Program-made: the position numbers and the translations under genes
Source of the DNA: CALINF01 sp039980455
GTDB taxonomy: Bacteria; Pseudomonadota; Gammaproteobacteria; Pseudomonadales; Halieaceae
Assembly: GCA_039980455.1 (NCBI GenBank)
Contig: JBDXCG010000003.1
Location: 2,024,236 to 2,088,235, forward strand
Length of the DNA: 64,000 bases
Reading direction: 5' to 3'
Part shown: one piece after another, positions 46,077-55,893 of the stretch
Layout: every line of letters starts with the position of its first letter
How positions within the stretch are numbered: the stretch's first letter is position 1
The notes under the pieces: model-generated
The model's input: only the letters and a program-made list of their open reading frames with translations
What the model was told of the DNA's origin: nothing
Database searches by the model: none

Positions 46077-46077
46077 G

Positions 46078-46662
46078 ATGTTTGCCCGCCTGGCAAAAAG
46101 CATACTGAGCCTATTCGGCTGGCGGCTGGAAGCGCCGCCACCGGACCTCAATCAATATGTTCTTATTGCAGCGCCCCACACCTCAAACTGGGACTTTCCA
46201 CTGATGATTCTGTGTGCGATGGCATATAGCATCAAGATTCGTTGGCTGGGAAAGAAGAGCCTCTTCGATCCGCCTTTTGGCTGGGTGATGACAATGATGG
46301 GCGGGCTGCCAGTGCGCCGTTCTGGCGGACATAGCCAGGTCGATAGCATAAGACAGGTATTCGCCGACAACCCTAATCTTATTGTGGCGGTACCACCCGA
46401 GGGTACCCGCGATCACACCGAGCACTGGCGTTCTGGCTTTTACCATATTGCGCACGGCGCCAACGTGCCTATTGTTGGCTCGTATCTGGACTACAGCCAG
46501 AAGCGCGCCGGCTTTGGCGAACCTCTCTACCCTACGGGGAATATTTCCGCCGACATGGATGTACTGCGAACTCTGTATGCACCGATGCGAGGCAAGTACC
46601 CTGAGAAATCCGGTGCTATCAAACTACGAGAAGAAATAGAGTCAGATACTGGCTCACCCTGA
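46078..46662 (+). CDS. PlsC-like lysophospholipid acyltransferase family protein
   Basis: 194 residues. APHTSNWDF gives the HX4D catalytic motif of glycerolipid acyltransferases, MGGLPVRRSGG the substrate-binding Arg, and VPPEGTRDH the third motif. It would transfer an acyl chain in phospholipid or related lipid synthesis. The family includes short proteins of this size without extra domains. Its ATG is one base after the rhlE TAA and there is no separate ribosome site, so it is probably translated by coupling. A longer frame extending back through rhlE is an artefact of that gene's repeats. Confidence 0.87.
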   Translation: MFARLAKSILSLFGWRLEAPPPDLNQYVLIAAPHTSNWDFPLMILCAMAYSIKIRWLGKKSLFDPPFGWVMTMMGGLPVRRSGGHSQVDSIRQVFADNPNLIVAVPPEGTRDHTEHWRSGFYHIAHGANVPIVGSYLDYSQKRAGFGEPLYPTGNISADMDVLRTLYAPMRGKYPEKSGAIKLREEIESDTGSP

Positions 46663-46713
46663 TCGATCCTGTATTATCTTCCGGTTAGCAACAAACCACT
46701 TCGGGAGACTCAT

Positions 46714-48168
46714 ATGGACATCCGCTACCGCAGCGCCTTTGCACTGGCTAAAGACATTAAGGCGCAGACCCTCAGTTCGCTTGCTGTGCTGGAGTACTTC
46801 CTAAGCCGCGTAGAGCAATTCAATCCAACGCTAAACGCCGTGGTGGCAATGGACGTCGAGAATGCCAGAGCGCGCGCCACCGCTGCAGATAATGCCGCAG
46901 CAAACGGAGAAGACTGGGGGCCATTACATGGCGTACCTGTCACCATCAAAGATGCACTCTGTACGGCCGGACTGGTAACAGTAGGCGGCATCCCCGAATG
47001 CAAAGACCATATACCAGAGGGTAACGCCACCGCCGTTCAGCACTACCTTGATGCCGGCGCTATTGTCTTTGGCAAAACCAACGTGCCCTTCATGAGCTCT
47101 GACCTACAGTCTTACAACGATATTTACGGCACCACCAATAATCCCTGGAATACTGATCGCACTTGCGGAGGCTCTTCCGGCGGAGCGGCTGCGGCTGTGG
47201 CAGCGGGTCTCACACCACTGGAGATCGGCAGCGATATCGGCGGCTCGATACGCACTCCCAGCCATTTCAATGGAGTGTTCGGACATAAAAGTAGCTTTGG
47301 AATCGTGTCACAGCAAGGCCATCTGCCGCCGGGAGAAAGCACCCTATCAGAAGGCGACCTCTCAGTAATTGGGCCTATCGGTACCTGCGTAGACGACCTC
47401 GAACAAGCACTGGAGATTTTGTGTGGTGACTCCGGCAGCTTGTCGCCCGGCTGGAAACTGGCGCTGCCAGAAGCCAGCTTCGATGATATTGCCTCGTTGC
47501 GAGTAGCCGTGTGGGCCGACGATTCCTTCTGCCCGGTCGATGCCGATATTGCGCGCAGTATCACAGAGGCGGGAGAGTCATTGCAGCGCGCCGGTGCACA
47601 TGTGGATTTCAGTGCACGCCCCGACTTTGACCCTGACGCCAATCACCACAACTACACCCTGTTGCTAATGGCGGCGATGGGCGCAGGCATGCCACAAGCC
47701 GTATTTGATGCTGCAAGCCAGGCTAGCGCAGCGGCGGATCCCAGCGACGTAAGCGACGCCACCCTTAGCTTGCAGGGTATCGCTATGTCGCACAGAGATT
47801 GGCTCAAGCAGAATGAACGTCGCTTACAAACACAAGCGGCCTGGGAGCAGTTTTTTCAAGACTTCGACGTTGTGTTGTGTCCCAGCGCCTTCGTGCCTGC
47901 ATTCCCTCACGACCACACGCCGGACATGCAAGCGCGACAACTTACAGTCAACGGCGAAACACGGCGTTATACCGATCTTCTGCGCTGGTCAGGACTCACC
48001 CTCAATACCTATCTTCCGGCTACGGCTGTACCTGTTGGGGCAACGGCAGATGGCATGCCTGTGGGCGCTCAAGTAGTGTCTCGCTACATGGGCGATCGCA
48101 CGACATTGGCAGTAGCCAGATTACTAGAGCAACACCACCGTAGCTTTAAAGCACCCGATGGTTACTAG
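46714..48168 (+). CDS. Amidase signature family hydrolase
   Basis: 484 residues. The Ser-cisSer-Lys triad is visible: Lys in VPVTIKDALC, Ser in CGGSSGGAAAAVAAG, and the second Ser in GSDIGGSIR. These enzymes hydrolyse amides to acid and ammonia or amine. GatA is a relative, but no gatB/gatC is adjacent, so a stand-alone amidase is likelier. GGGAG lies six bases before ATG. It stands alone on its strand, with a NUDIX gene 81 bp downstream. Substrate unknown. Confidence 0.92.
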   Translation: MDIRYRSAFALAKDIKAQTLSSLAVLEYFLSRVEQFNPTLNAVVAMDVENARARATAADNAAANGEDWGPLHGVPVTIKDALCTAGLVTVGGIPECKDHIPEGNATAVQHYLDAGAIVFGKTNVPFMSSDLQSYNDIYGTTNNPWNTDRTCGGSSGGAAAAVAAGLTPLEIGSDIGGSIRTPSHFNGVFGHKSSFGIVSQQGHLPPGESTLSEGDLSVIGPIGTCVDDLEQALEILCGDSGSLSPGWKLALPEASFDDIASLRVAVWADDSFCPVDADIARSITEAGESLQRAGAHVDFSARPDFDPDANHHNYTLLLMAAMGAGMPQAVFDAASQASAAADPSDVSDATLSLQGIAMSHRDWLKQNERRLQTQAAWEQFFQDFDVVLCPSAFVPAFPHDHTPDMQARQLTVNGETRRYTDLLRWSGLTLNTYLPATAVPVGATADGMPVGAQVVSRYMGDRTTLAVARLLEQHHRSFKAPDGY

Positions 48169-48249
48169 TGAATGTTCGACGACAGTAGTCGTTGACCAGA
48201 CGATCGCGGAAAAACCTGCAAACCCATTCAACCTCACAACGGGCACACT

Positions 48250-48921
48250 ATGAAACCCGAAGAAACTCACCACCCCTACATTCGCCCGCGTGATGCTGCC
48301 ACGCTAATTATCGTAAAAGATAATCGCGAGGTATTGCTGGGCTTGCGTAGTCATAAACATGTCTTTATGCCGCACCGATATGTATTCCCAGGAGGCAGAG
48401 TTGATTCCGGTGACTCACGAGTTCCCAGCCCTCTGCGCTTAAAACCACAGGTAGAAAACAAACTGCTTGAGACCACTACTGCAGCCAGAGCGAGAGCACT
48501 TGGCATGGCCGCAATCAGAGAGACGTTTGAAGAAACCGGCCTTATCGTGGGCACCGAACATCACACAACGATCAAGAGTCGCTCTAAGCATTGGCGCCCC
48601 TTTTTTGAGCACGGCGTGGTACCTGCGCTAGACAAGCTGGACTACTTCGCTCGCGCTGTTACGCCCCCTGGCAGAGTACGACGTTTTGATGCACGCTTTT
48701 TCACCGTAGATGCCAAACATGTGTCCGGCACGCTACGCAGTAATGGAGAGCTCGAAGACCTGCAATGGGTGCCCATAGAAGAGGCCACCACGTTTCCGCT
48801 GGCAACGATCACCCAAGCAATACTGGAGCTCTTACAAGACAAGACAGGCCTCGTACCCGCTGGAGGGCACTCGCAGCTCTATGAGGAATTGAAGAACAGC
48901 GAGTTACTCGATCACCACTAA
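48250..48921 (+). CDS. NUDIX hydrolase
   Basis: 223 residues. The Nudix helix is MAAIRETFEETGLIVG with an upstream glycine strand FPGGRVDSGD; an insertion of about 45 residues separates the two, as in the NUDT19/RP2-like branch. Such enzymes cleave nucleoside diphosphates linked to other groups, often CoA. The His-rich N-terminus is ordinary for the branch. The start has a weak ribosome site. It is convergent with the mechanosensitive channel gene. Confidence 0.87.
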   Translation: MKPEETHHPYIRPRDAATLIIVKDNREVLLGLRSHKHVFMPHRYVFPGGRVDSGDSRVPSPLRLKPQVENKLLETTTAARARALGMAAIRETFEETGLIVGTEHHTTIKSRSKHWRPFFEHGVVPALDKLDYFARAVTPPGRVRRFDARFFTVDAKHVSGTLRSNGELEDLQWVPIEEATTFPLATITQAILELLQDKTGLVPAGGHSQLYEELKNSELLDHH

Positions 48922-48969
48922 GTAAACCGGTTAAGCGTGGCGCGACTATCGAGCCTATACAAAATGGGC

Positions 48970-50298
48970 TTACGCAGGGGGCCCATCTTCTGGCTTGTCA
49001 TCTTCGGGGGTCTCTACCACCACCGTAGGTATCGTAATCGCATTACCATCACGCTCGGCGCGATAGGCCGGCGACGTGATTTCAACGTTATGTCCATGAA
49101 ACTCATCGAGGATATTGGCATGCAAGTTGGAATAAATGCGCGGTAGCTCTTCCGGTCTGAGCGTCCAGCCATTCACCTCGTAGCTCACATAGTTATCATC
49201 AAGCGATGTCTGCAAGACAAACGGCTCGGGGTTCATCGCAATATGCTCGGTCTTGGCAGCTGCGGCAATGAGTAAGGCGTTTACAGTTTGCCAGGGCACG
49301 TCGTAGCCTATCGTAATACCTGTGTGCACCAGCAAGCCTGTCTGGCCCAGGTTTTTGCTGTAGTTAATGACGTTGTTTGAGAGCACCATGCTGTTGGGTA
49401 TCGATACAATCACATTCTTTAATGTCTGAATGCGCGTCACAAAGGTGCTGCGCTCAACTACTCTCCCGCGCACCTCAGACACCTCAACCTGGTCGCCCAC
49501 CTTAAATGCACGGGTATAGGTAATCACGATACCCGCCACTACGTTGGCCACTGCAGTGGTAGAGCCCAAAGACACCAGCACCCCAATAAATATCGAGATG
49601 CCCTGGAACGCTGGTGAGCTAGACCCCGGAAGATAGGGAAATACAATGACAGCGGTGAGCACGTAGATAAACAGCTTAATCAAGCTAAAGCTGGTTTCAG
49701 CCCATTCGGGATAAAAGTTCTTGAGGTGTATCCGCCTCGTTCGGATGCCTTCGAAGATGAGAGAGATGGTGCGAATCACGTATCGCATCACCAGTAGAAT
49801 CACGACGATCGTAATGAGGTTCGGAAGATAACCGACAAACCCCAGCCACATATACTCCAGCGCAGATGTCACGAGGATGATCAGCCTGGCAGCCAGGTTC
49901 ATGGTCCAGTCGGACGTCATCAGTACACCGATCAACCCTAACAGAACGCAAATGGCGGATAAGACCCGGCTGAACCAGAGCCATGTCTCACACCAAAAGG
50001 ACTTCATGTCCTCTGAAGACATCAGGTCTTGCGCTTGCCAGCGCAACGGCGTGAATGCACTTTCCGGCAGCGCTTCCATTCGCTTGACCCGGCGGGTAAT
50101 CAACAGACGAATCAAGATAAATAGAACGAAGGCCAGACCAATAACGGCAGCGGCTATGCCCAGGCGGATCAATGGCTCCTGCGCATCCAAGCGATCAAAA
50201 AACGCAACCAGCGCATTGATTTCCTCAACCGCTTCTGCGGCCTGCACGTCTAAGTCCTGCCCCGAGGGTATTGCGTCTTGCACTAGTGAAACTCTCAT
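48970..50298 (-). CDS. MscS family mechanosensitive ion channel
   Basis: 442 residues with five or so membrane segments and the MscS pore/cytoplasmic domain. The pore-lining region is GVLVSLGSTTAVANVVAGIV, followed by VGDQVEVSEVRGRVVER and SIPNSMVLSNNVINYS. The two extra N-terminal membrane helices resemble the YnaI/YbdG-like enlarged forms. It opens under membrane tension to protect against osmotic down-shock. ATG 50298 is preferred because an in-frame start at 50406 would add a long non-homologous segment; no strong ribosome site is seen. Confidence 0.88.
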   Translation of the reverse strand: MRVSLVQDAIPSGQDLDVQAAEAVEEINALVAFFDRLDAQEPLIRLGIAAAVIGLAFVLFILIRLLITRRVKRMEALPESAFTPLRWQAQDLMSSEDMKSFWCETWLWFSRVLSAICVLLGLIGVLMTSDWTMNLAARLIILVTSALEYMWLGFVGYLPNLITIVVILLVMRYVIRTISLIFEGIRTRRIHLKNFYPEWAETSFSLIKLFIYVLTAVIVFPYLPGSSSPAFQGISIFIGVLVSLGSTTAVANVVAGIVITYTRAFKVGDQVEVSEVRGRVVERSTFVTRIQTLKNVIVSIPNSMVLSNNVINYSKNLGQTGLLVHTGITIGYDVPWQTVNALLIAAAAKTEHIAMNPEPFVLQTSLDDNYVSYEVNGWTLRPEELPRIYSNLHANILDEFHGHNVEITSPAYRAERDGNAITIPTVVVETPEDDKPEDGPPA

Positions 50299-50467
50299 AT
50301 TGACCGAAGCAGATAAGCTTAGCAGCGAAAATCCTCGGCGGGAACTCTGCGCTCTACAACTAAGATCATATCTAGTGTCAGGCAGTGCCCAGGTATCGAC
50401 GGTCATCCACTGCGGTTTATCTATGCACAGCGGGGCCTTATTATGAAAGAATTATTCCACTATCCAC

Positions 50468-50497
50468 TTGTTGCTTGACCAAAAAATAGCCTACACT
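50468..50497 (+). promoter_or_regulatory. Candidate promoter for the second TonB receptor
   Basis: TTGTTG, an 18-bp spacer and TACACT end 86 bp before the receptor start. Partial consensus only. Confidence 0.28.
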
Positions 50498-50582
50498 CGC
50501 CCCACTCCTAAAGCCCTAAACGGCGAGCATCGTTCATCGCAACGACGGGAGATACTTATAACTAGAAATTTTGAGGTTCACT

Positions 50583-53123
50583 ATGCCCGTTTCATTCCGC
50601 GAGGCGCCGTTAGTGGCAGCCGTAGCGCTCGCAACCGCTACGTCGCTATCACAGGCCCAACAGCTAGAAGAAGTTATCGTAACAGCACAGAAGCGGGCCG
50701 AAAGCTTGCAAGACGTACCCATCTCGGTTTCGGCCATACAGGGCGAGAAAATCAAGGATGCGGGCATTCCCAATATGGCGGCGCTGGCCGACTATGTACC
50801 CAATCTGCACATTGCCGACGCCCCCGTAAACACCAACATCTATATGCGTGGCGTGGGCTCTGGTAACAATCGCGGCTTCGAGCAATCGGTTGGCATGTAT
50901 GTCGACGGCGTTTATATGGGGCGTGGTCGCCAGTACCGCGCCGCATTTTTGGACGTCGAGCGCGTAGAAGTACTTCGAGGACCGCAGGGAACTCTATTTG
51001 GCCGCAACACTGTTGCAGGCGCCATTAACATCACCAGTGCCTCTGCCAGAGCGGGCGATGAGCTCAATGGTGAGATAGCTGCCTCATTTGAAGAAAACGG
51101 CGGCCAGATCTACGAAGGTTTCGTTGGCGGTGGTCTGGGCGACACTCTGGGCGCTCGCGTCGCATTTAAATACCGCGAAACCGATGGCTATATTGACAAT
51201 GTGTTTCTGGGTGAGGACGAAGGAGCTATTGAAGACACATCCTACCGTGTCTCTCTTGATTGGGTACCGACTGACACGCTGGGCGTGAATTTTAAGTACA
51301 GCAACTCCGACTACGAGCGAACGGGCTCTGCATCTGGCACCAGCCTCTATCTGCCACCGGCAGAACGCGATGCAAATGTACCCAATCGCTCTGCGTTTGC
51401 TAACACTGCGTATCTAATTATGGATACTTACTATCCAGATTTCGGACAGCGCGCCACCAAGGATTTTACTGTTTATAAAGACAATGGATATGGGCAGTCC
51501 AAGGCTGACGGACTCGGGATAGGTATAAACCCAGACAGCAGTGACAACGATCTCGACAACGCGGTGCTGACTGTAAATTGGGATGTAGGCGAGCTCACTT
51601 TAACCTCTATCAGCGGCTACTCGGCTTATGAATATACGGATGGAGCAGACGTGGACTGGCTGCCACTGCAGTTTATCTCACGAGATGATGATCAGGAGTT
51701 CACCCAGTACAGCCAGGAGTTTCGCATTACCTCTCCCGGCGGCGAGTTCTTCGACTACGTAGCCGGAGCGTACTACGACACTAGCGACCTGGAGTTTGAC
51801 GGTAGAGTTACGATTGATACCAATTTTGACGGTCTGTTCCCGCAATTTATATCTGACGCGAGTGGTGGCGCTATACCTCCGGAGCTGGCTCCTCAGAACC
51901 TGCTTGCCGCGCAAACATTGGGGGCTTATAGCTCCAACCAGGTAGCCAGAAATCACAACTACCAACTGGACTCTGAGTCCTGGGCATTGTTTGCACAAGG
52001 CACGTTCAACCTAAGCGACACACTTCGACTGACATTGGGTGTTCGTTACACAGAAGAGACCAAGGATGTAGAAAGCACTCAATTCCTGAGCGATCAGAAC
52101 ACTGGTCTGGACAACCCTAGCGACAATTACTTTCTGGCGTCGGTATTCGCCGCTCAGTTCAACACCTACACATACGATTTCAATGAAGACCGGGAAACAG
52201 ACGAACTTCTGCCTTCTGTGATCGTTCAATGGGACGTGTTTGACGATACCATGTTATACGCGAGCTTCTCGCAAGGCTTCAAAAGTGGTGGCTTCTCGGC
52301 GGCAGACGATGGCGAACCAGGCGGTGTGCCACTTGGAACCCTACCCTGCGCCCCGGCCATTGGCGGCAATGGCGGACTCGTTGTACCGGGTGACTGCTAT
52401 GACCCAACGCAGCCAAACGAAGACTTCGAGTTTGACGATGAGACCGTGGATGCTTTCGAAATTGGCGGCAAGCACACACTACTTGATGGCGGCATGACCG
52501 TAAACTGGGCTCTGTTCTATACCCAGTACGATGAATTGCAAACTGCGATTTTCAAAGGCGTTGGTTTTAGCGTGAAGAATGCAGCGAGCTCCGAAGTGTA
52601 CGGACTGGAAGTCGATACTCTGTGGCAAGCCACCGACAATCTGCGAATCGGAGCAAACTTCGCATGGCTGGACGCCACCTATGACGATTTTGCTGACGGG
52701 CCCTGTACGGCGATACAGCTAGACGCAGATCCACTGTGTGGCACCCCTGCCGGCATAAGTGGCAACGACCTGTCGGACGAAAACACGTTGTATGCCTCTG
52801 ACTGGAGCGCCGCTGCGTACGCCGACTATATCTTCCCGATGAACAATGGCATGGAGATATTCTTGAGCGGTGATGTCAATTACCGCGATGAATTCAACTC
52901 CGCTGGCGACAACGATCCGCTGGATGTCGTAGAGTCATACACCAAGGTTAATGTTCGCCTTGGCTTACGTGCTGACTCCTGGGAAGTGATGGCCTACGGC
53001 CGCAACGTGTTTGACGAGGCTGCCGAGCAGCAGCGTTATGACACACCTATACTAATTGGGTCTCACTCTAACTACCTTGACGAAGGCTCCGTTTATGGCG
53101 GCAGAGTTAAGTACAACTTCTAG
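50583..53123 (+). CDS. TonB-dependent outer-membrane receptor
   Basis: 846 residues. The signal peptide (LVAAVALATATSLSQA) is followed by the TonB box LEEVIVTAQKR, then a plug with DVPISVSAIQGEKIKDAG, MRGVGSGNN and VERVEVLRGPQGTLFGRN, and a barrel ending YGGRVKYNF with terminal Phe. These plug motifs match the large marine TonB receptor group including IroN/FyuA-like forms; the ligand is unknown. A TTG at 50571 is rejected as start because GAGG lies seven bases before ATG 50583. A terminator follows. Confidence 0.93.
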   Translation: MPVSFREAPLVAAVALATATSLSQAQQLEEVIVTAQKRAESLQDVPISVSAIQGEKIKDAGIPNMAALADYVPNLHIADAPVNTNIYMRGVGSGNNRGFEQSVGMYVDGVYMGRGRQYRAAFLDVERVEVLRGPQGTLFGRNTVAGAINITSASARAGDELNGEIAASFEENGGQIYEGFVGGGLGDTLGARVAFKYRETDGYIDNVFLGEDEGAIEDTSYRVSLDWVPTDTLGVNFKYSNSDYERTGSASGTSLYLPPAERDANVPNRSAFANTAYLIMDTYYPDFGQRATKDFTVYKDNGYGQSKADGLGIGINPDSSDNDLDNAVLTVNWDVGELTLTSISGYSAYEYTDGADVDWLPLQFISRDDDQEFTQYSQEFRITSPGGEFFDYVAGAYYDTSDLEFDGRVTIDTNFDGLFPQFISDASGGAIPPELAPQNLLAAQTLGAYSSNQVARNHNYQLDSESWALFAQGTFNLSDTLRLTLGVRYTEETKDVESTQFLSDQNTGLDNPSDNYFLASVFAAQFNTYTYDFNEDRETDELLPSVIVQWDVFDDTMLYASFSQGFKSGGFSAADDGEPGGVPLGTLPCAPAIGGNGGLVVPGDCYDPTQPNEDFEFDDETVDAFEIGGKHTLLDGGMTVNWALFYTQYDELQTAIFKGVGFSVKNAASSEVYGLEVDTLWQATDNLRIGANFAWLDATYDDFADGPCTAIQLDADPLCGTPAGISGNDLSDENTLYASDWSAAAYADYIFPMNNGMEIFLSGDVNYRDEFNSAGDNDPLDVVESYTKVNVRLGLRADSWEVMAYGRNVFDEAAEQQRYDTPILIGSHSNYLDEGSVYGGRVKYNF

Positions 53124-53140
53124 GTTTATGTAACTATCCA

Positions 53141-53171
53141 AGCCCGCGCCGAAAGGAGCGGGCTTTTTTTT
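53141..53171 (+). terminator. Rho-independent terminator after the TonB receptor
   Basis: AGCCCGC pairs with GCGGGCT around a 10-base loop and is followed by eight T. Confidence 0.9.
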
Positions 53172-53248
53172 GCGTCTCGGATTTGAGACAGTTATATCTC
53201 GATGCTTGATTGCAACGACGCCCTACTGAAAGAGTGAAATCGCACCCA

Positions 53249-53920
53249 ATGGCAAAATTTAAAGACATACAGGTACGCGCTAGCGAGCGAGTTGGCGGAA
53301 AAAGGGCCCTCATGGACTTAATGCCGAAGGTAAAAACTGCGCGCGCGGTAGCGGCAACCAAGAATGATAGATGGCTGGCACAGATGACACGCTGCGTCTT
53401 CCAAGCCGGGTTCGTGTGGCGCGTAGTCGATCATAAATGGGACGACTTCGAGGACGTCTTCTTTGGCTTTCCTCCCGAAAAAATTGTACTTCTTAGCCCC
53501 GAACAGCTGGACAAATTCAGCCAGAACCCTCGGATCATCCGCAATCGACAGAAAGTACTCACCGTGCAACACAATGCTCACTTCATTCAGGATGTAAGCA
53601 AAGAGTATGGCAGCTTTGGTAAGTTCGCGAGCAAGTGGCCAGAGGATGATTTGATCGGATTATTCGCTCACTTGAAGAAGCACGGCGCGCGACTAGGCGG
53701 GATGAGCGGACAGCGTGTATTGCGCAATATGGGTAAGGACACCTTCGTGGTTACAGGCGATGTTACACGCTGCCTGATACAGGCTGGGCTGGACATAAAG
53801 CCACAACCCACAAGCCAGCGAGAAATGAAACTCATCCAGAGCGCGTTTAATCACTGGCACGAGGAATCAGGATTGCCTTATGCCCACATTAGCAGGATCG
53901 CAGCACTGTCGATTGGCTAA
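53249..53920 (+). CDS. DNA-3-methyladenine glycosylase I family protein
   Basis: 223 residues, longer than E. coli Tag (187) because of about 35 extra N-terminal residues. Family features: TRCVFQAGFVWRVVDHKWDD, NPRIIRNRQKVLTVQHNA, GSFGKFASKWP and NHWHEESG. It removes 3-methyladenine from alkylated DNA. The name is by family; the sequence belongs to a Tag-like branch often called simply 3-methyladenine glycosylase. The ribosome site before ATG 53249 is weak, and an upstream ATG at 53210 is possible. It stands alone. Confidence 0.85.
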   Translation: MAKFKDIQVRASERVGGKRALMDLMPKVKTARAVAATKNDRWLAQMTRCVFQAGFVWRVVDHKWDDFEDVFFGFPPEKIVLLSPEQLDKFSQNPRIIRNRQKVLTVQHNAHFIQDVSKEYGSFGKFASKWPEDDLIGLFAHLKKHGARLGGMSGQRVLRNMGKDTFVVTGDVTRCLIQAGLDIKPQPTSQREMKLIQSAFNHWHEESGLPYAHISRIAALSIG

Positions 53921-53961
53921 CTCCCATTCTCTGTTCACACCGTACAGCAAACGTTGAAGCA

Positions 53962-53994
53962 TAAAAAAAGGAGCAAGCTTTTGGCTTGCTCCTT
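53962..53994 (-). terminator. Rho-independent terminator of the TolC-OmpA gene
   Basis: AAGGAGCAAGC pairs perfectly with GCTTGCTCCTT around a TTTTG loop. On the minus strand a run of T follows, so it ends the gene stopping at 54025; it may also serve the convergent glycosylase gene. Confidence 0.88.
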
Positions 53995-54024
53995 CTCTCA
54001 TTACTCATCGCAACTACACAGAGT

Positions 54025-55893
54025 TTAGCCGCCGCGCAATATTAGCTCCACGCGACGGTTTGCTCCACGTCCTTCGCGAGTTCCATTATCGCTGATCGGA
54101 TGCTCTTCACCAAAGCCGATTGACTTGATCTGCTCAGGGCTGATGCCGTGATCCTTGATCAGTAAGTCCATTACATTCTTCGCCCGGCGATCAGACAGCC
54201 ACTTGTTGTACTCACTGGTACCCGTGTCGTCTGTATGGCCTTCAACGATGGCTTGAACACCGGCGTTGTCTTTCAGAACCTGGGCTGCTGTGGCGATTTC
54301 CTCATCAAACATGCTGCGCACTACTGAGGAATTCAGTTCGAACAAAACGTTCAGCTCAACAACAACAATGTTCTCTCCAGCATCGCGGTACCGTGTGCTA
54401 CCCGCTGCCAATCCTGCTACCGCTGCTGCAGCCTGCATGTTGTCGCCGCCGGAAACGCTGCTGCCATAGAGGTTTTGGAACAGAGCTTCTTTGTCGATCA
54501 CAATCTCTTCGGGGGGCTCTGGGGGGCACAAGCCTTGGCCATTAGGATCATCACCACGAGTGAAATCCAACTGCAGCTCGTCGATCTTTTCCTGATTCAA
54601 TCCCTCAACACTCATAGCCGAAAGCAGAATACCCATATTGGCCAGTGTTCGTGCTTTCGCGCCGAGCAGGTCAGTTTGCGCAGCAACGTACGCACGCTGA
54701 GTATCAAAATATTCATTCTGGCTGTCGAGCAGGTCGAGCAGAGTACGCTGACCGATATCAAACTGGTCTCTGTAGGCTCTGCGGGTCTTATCCTGTGATA
54801 GACGGTTACGGTCGAGGAACAGCACTTGCTCTTCCAACGCCGTGATGTCGTTATAAGCAATCATGGTTTCCTGACGCACATTCAAGCAGGCTTGCTTACG
54901 CTCTTCGATAGCAGAGTTATACAGGTTGTAAAACTCACGCTTGCGCGCGCTATCTGATCCACCGCGATAGAGGTTGTAGGTTAAGACCAGCTCAATCGCT
55001 TCAAGATCGTAGCGGCCATCAAAACCGTCGGTGTCATGTTCCACTTCATTGCGATAGCGCAGATCCAAGCGAGGCATCATGGGCGCGTTGGTAGCATTCA
55101 GTGAAGACTGGACTGAACGCAGGTTCTCAATCGCCGCATCAATCACAGGGCTCTGGTCATACGCCATATTCAGTGCTGCCTGACGATCCGATGGAATCAT
55201 ACTGCTGGGCACTGAGGGCATTGTTAGTTCTTTACCGGGCACACTGCCTATTACACGCTGAAAGCGGGTCTGCACATCGTGCAAGTTCGTCATTTCAGTT
55301 AGCAAGTTAGACTCTGCTAGTGCAATACGCGCATCTGCCTGCTCAAGATCGACACCTTGGCTCACACCACCACCGGTTCGCTCCGCGATACGGTCATAAA
55401 TCTGACGGTGCACGATATAGTTGTCTTCGGCGGCCTTCACCAACTGTTGATAGCGTACCGTGTCAAAGTAGGCACGAGATGCTTCTAACGCTATTTCTTC
55501 TGACGCACGCTGCAGTTCGTAGTACTGCGACAGTTTCTCGAAACCGAGCGCCTCTACCTGGTCACGCGTTTCAAAGCCATCAAACAGCATCTGTGTAATG
55601 CTCAGCCGGGTGGCATCACGCGAGTAGTCGCCAAAATCTACTAAGGGCGTCTCCCGATCCTCTCGGCCAACATCAGCGATTACATCAACGCTGGGCAGAT
55701 AACCGCCCTGCGCCGCGCGCTGTGCCTCTCGTGTGGCCTCAAAGTTGTACCAGGCCGCGTTCACGCGAGGGTTGGTTAGAACAGCCTGCTTAACCGCCGC
55801 GTTATAATCGGCAACGGGTTGTGCAAATGACTGTGTGCTGAATACACCCATAGCGAATGCTACAGGTGCTAGCAGAGCTAGCTTCCTTTTCAT
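54025..55893 (-). CDS. TolC-family outer-membrane factor fused to a C-terminal OmpA domain
   Basis: 622 residues. A signal peptide (FAMGVFSTQSFAQ) is followed by the TolC/AggA/LapE outer-membrane factor (about 28-445; NPRVNAAWYNFEATREAQRA, SITQMLFDGFETRDQVEA, and the second half LVLTYNLYRGGSDSARKREF). After a linker, residues from about 512 form an OmpA domain: VVVELNVLFELNSSVV, EGHTDDTG starting at 551, and LSDRRAKNVMDLL, the peptidoglycan-binding signature. In known Lap systems the channel and OmpA protein are separate. The fusion would tether the type I secretion channel to the cell wall. Divergent from lapG and close to lapD and the adhesin, supporting that role. Confidence 0.93.
   Translation of the reverse strand: MKRKLALLAPVAFAMGVFSTQSFAQPVADYNAAVKQAVLTNPRVNAAWYNFEATREAQRAAQGGYLPSVDVIADVGREDRETPLVDFGDYSRDATRLSITQMLFDGFETRDQVEALGFEKLSQYYELQRASEEIALEASRAYFDTVRYQQLVKAAEDNYIVHRQIYDRIAERTGGGVSQGVDLEQADARIALAESNLLTEMTNLHDVQTRFQRVIGSVPGKELTMPSVPSSMIPSDRQAALNMAYDQSPVIDAAIENLRSVQSSLNATNAPMMPRLDLRYRNEVEHDTDGFDGRYDLEAIELVLTYNLYRGGSDSARKREFYNLYNSAIEERKQACLNVRQETMIAYNDITALEEQVLFLDRNRLSQDKTRRAYRDQFDIGQRTLLDLLDSQNEYFDTQRAYVAAQTDLLGAKARTLANMGILLSAMSVEGLNQEKIDELQLDFTRGDDPNGQGLCPPEPPEEIVIDKEALFQNLYGSSVSGGDNMQAAAAVAGLAAGSTRYRDAGENIVVVELNVLFELNSSVVRSMFDEEIATAAQVLKDNAGVQAIVEGHTDDTGTSEYNKWLSDRRAKNVMDLLIKDHGISPEQIKSIGFGEEHPISDNGTREGRGANRRVELILRGG

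Noticed and set aside
45838..46077. In-frame extension of the acyltransferase back into rhlE
   Set aside because: It only reads the Gly/Asn/Arg-rich tail of rhlE in another frame; acyltransferase homology starts at ATG 46078.
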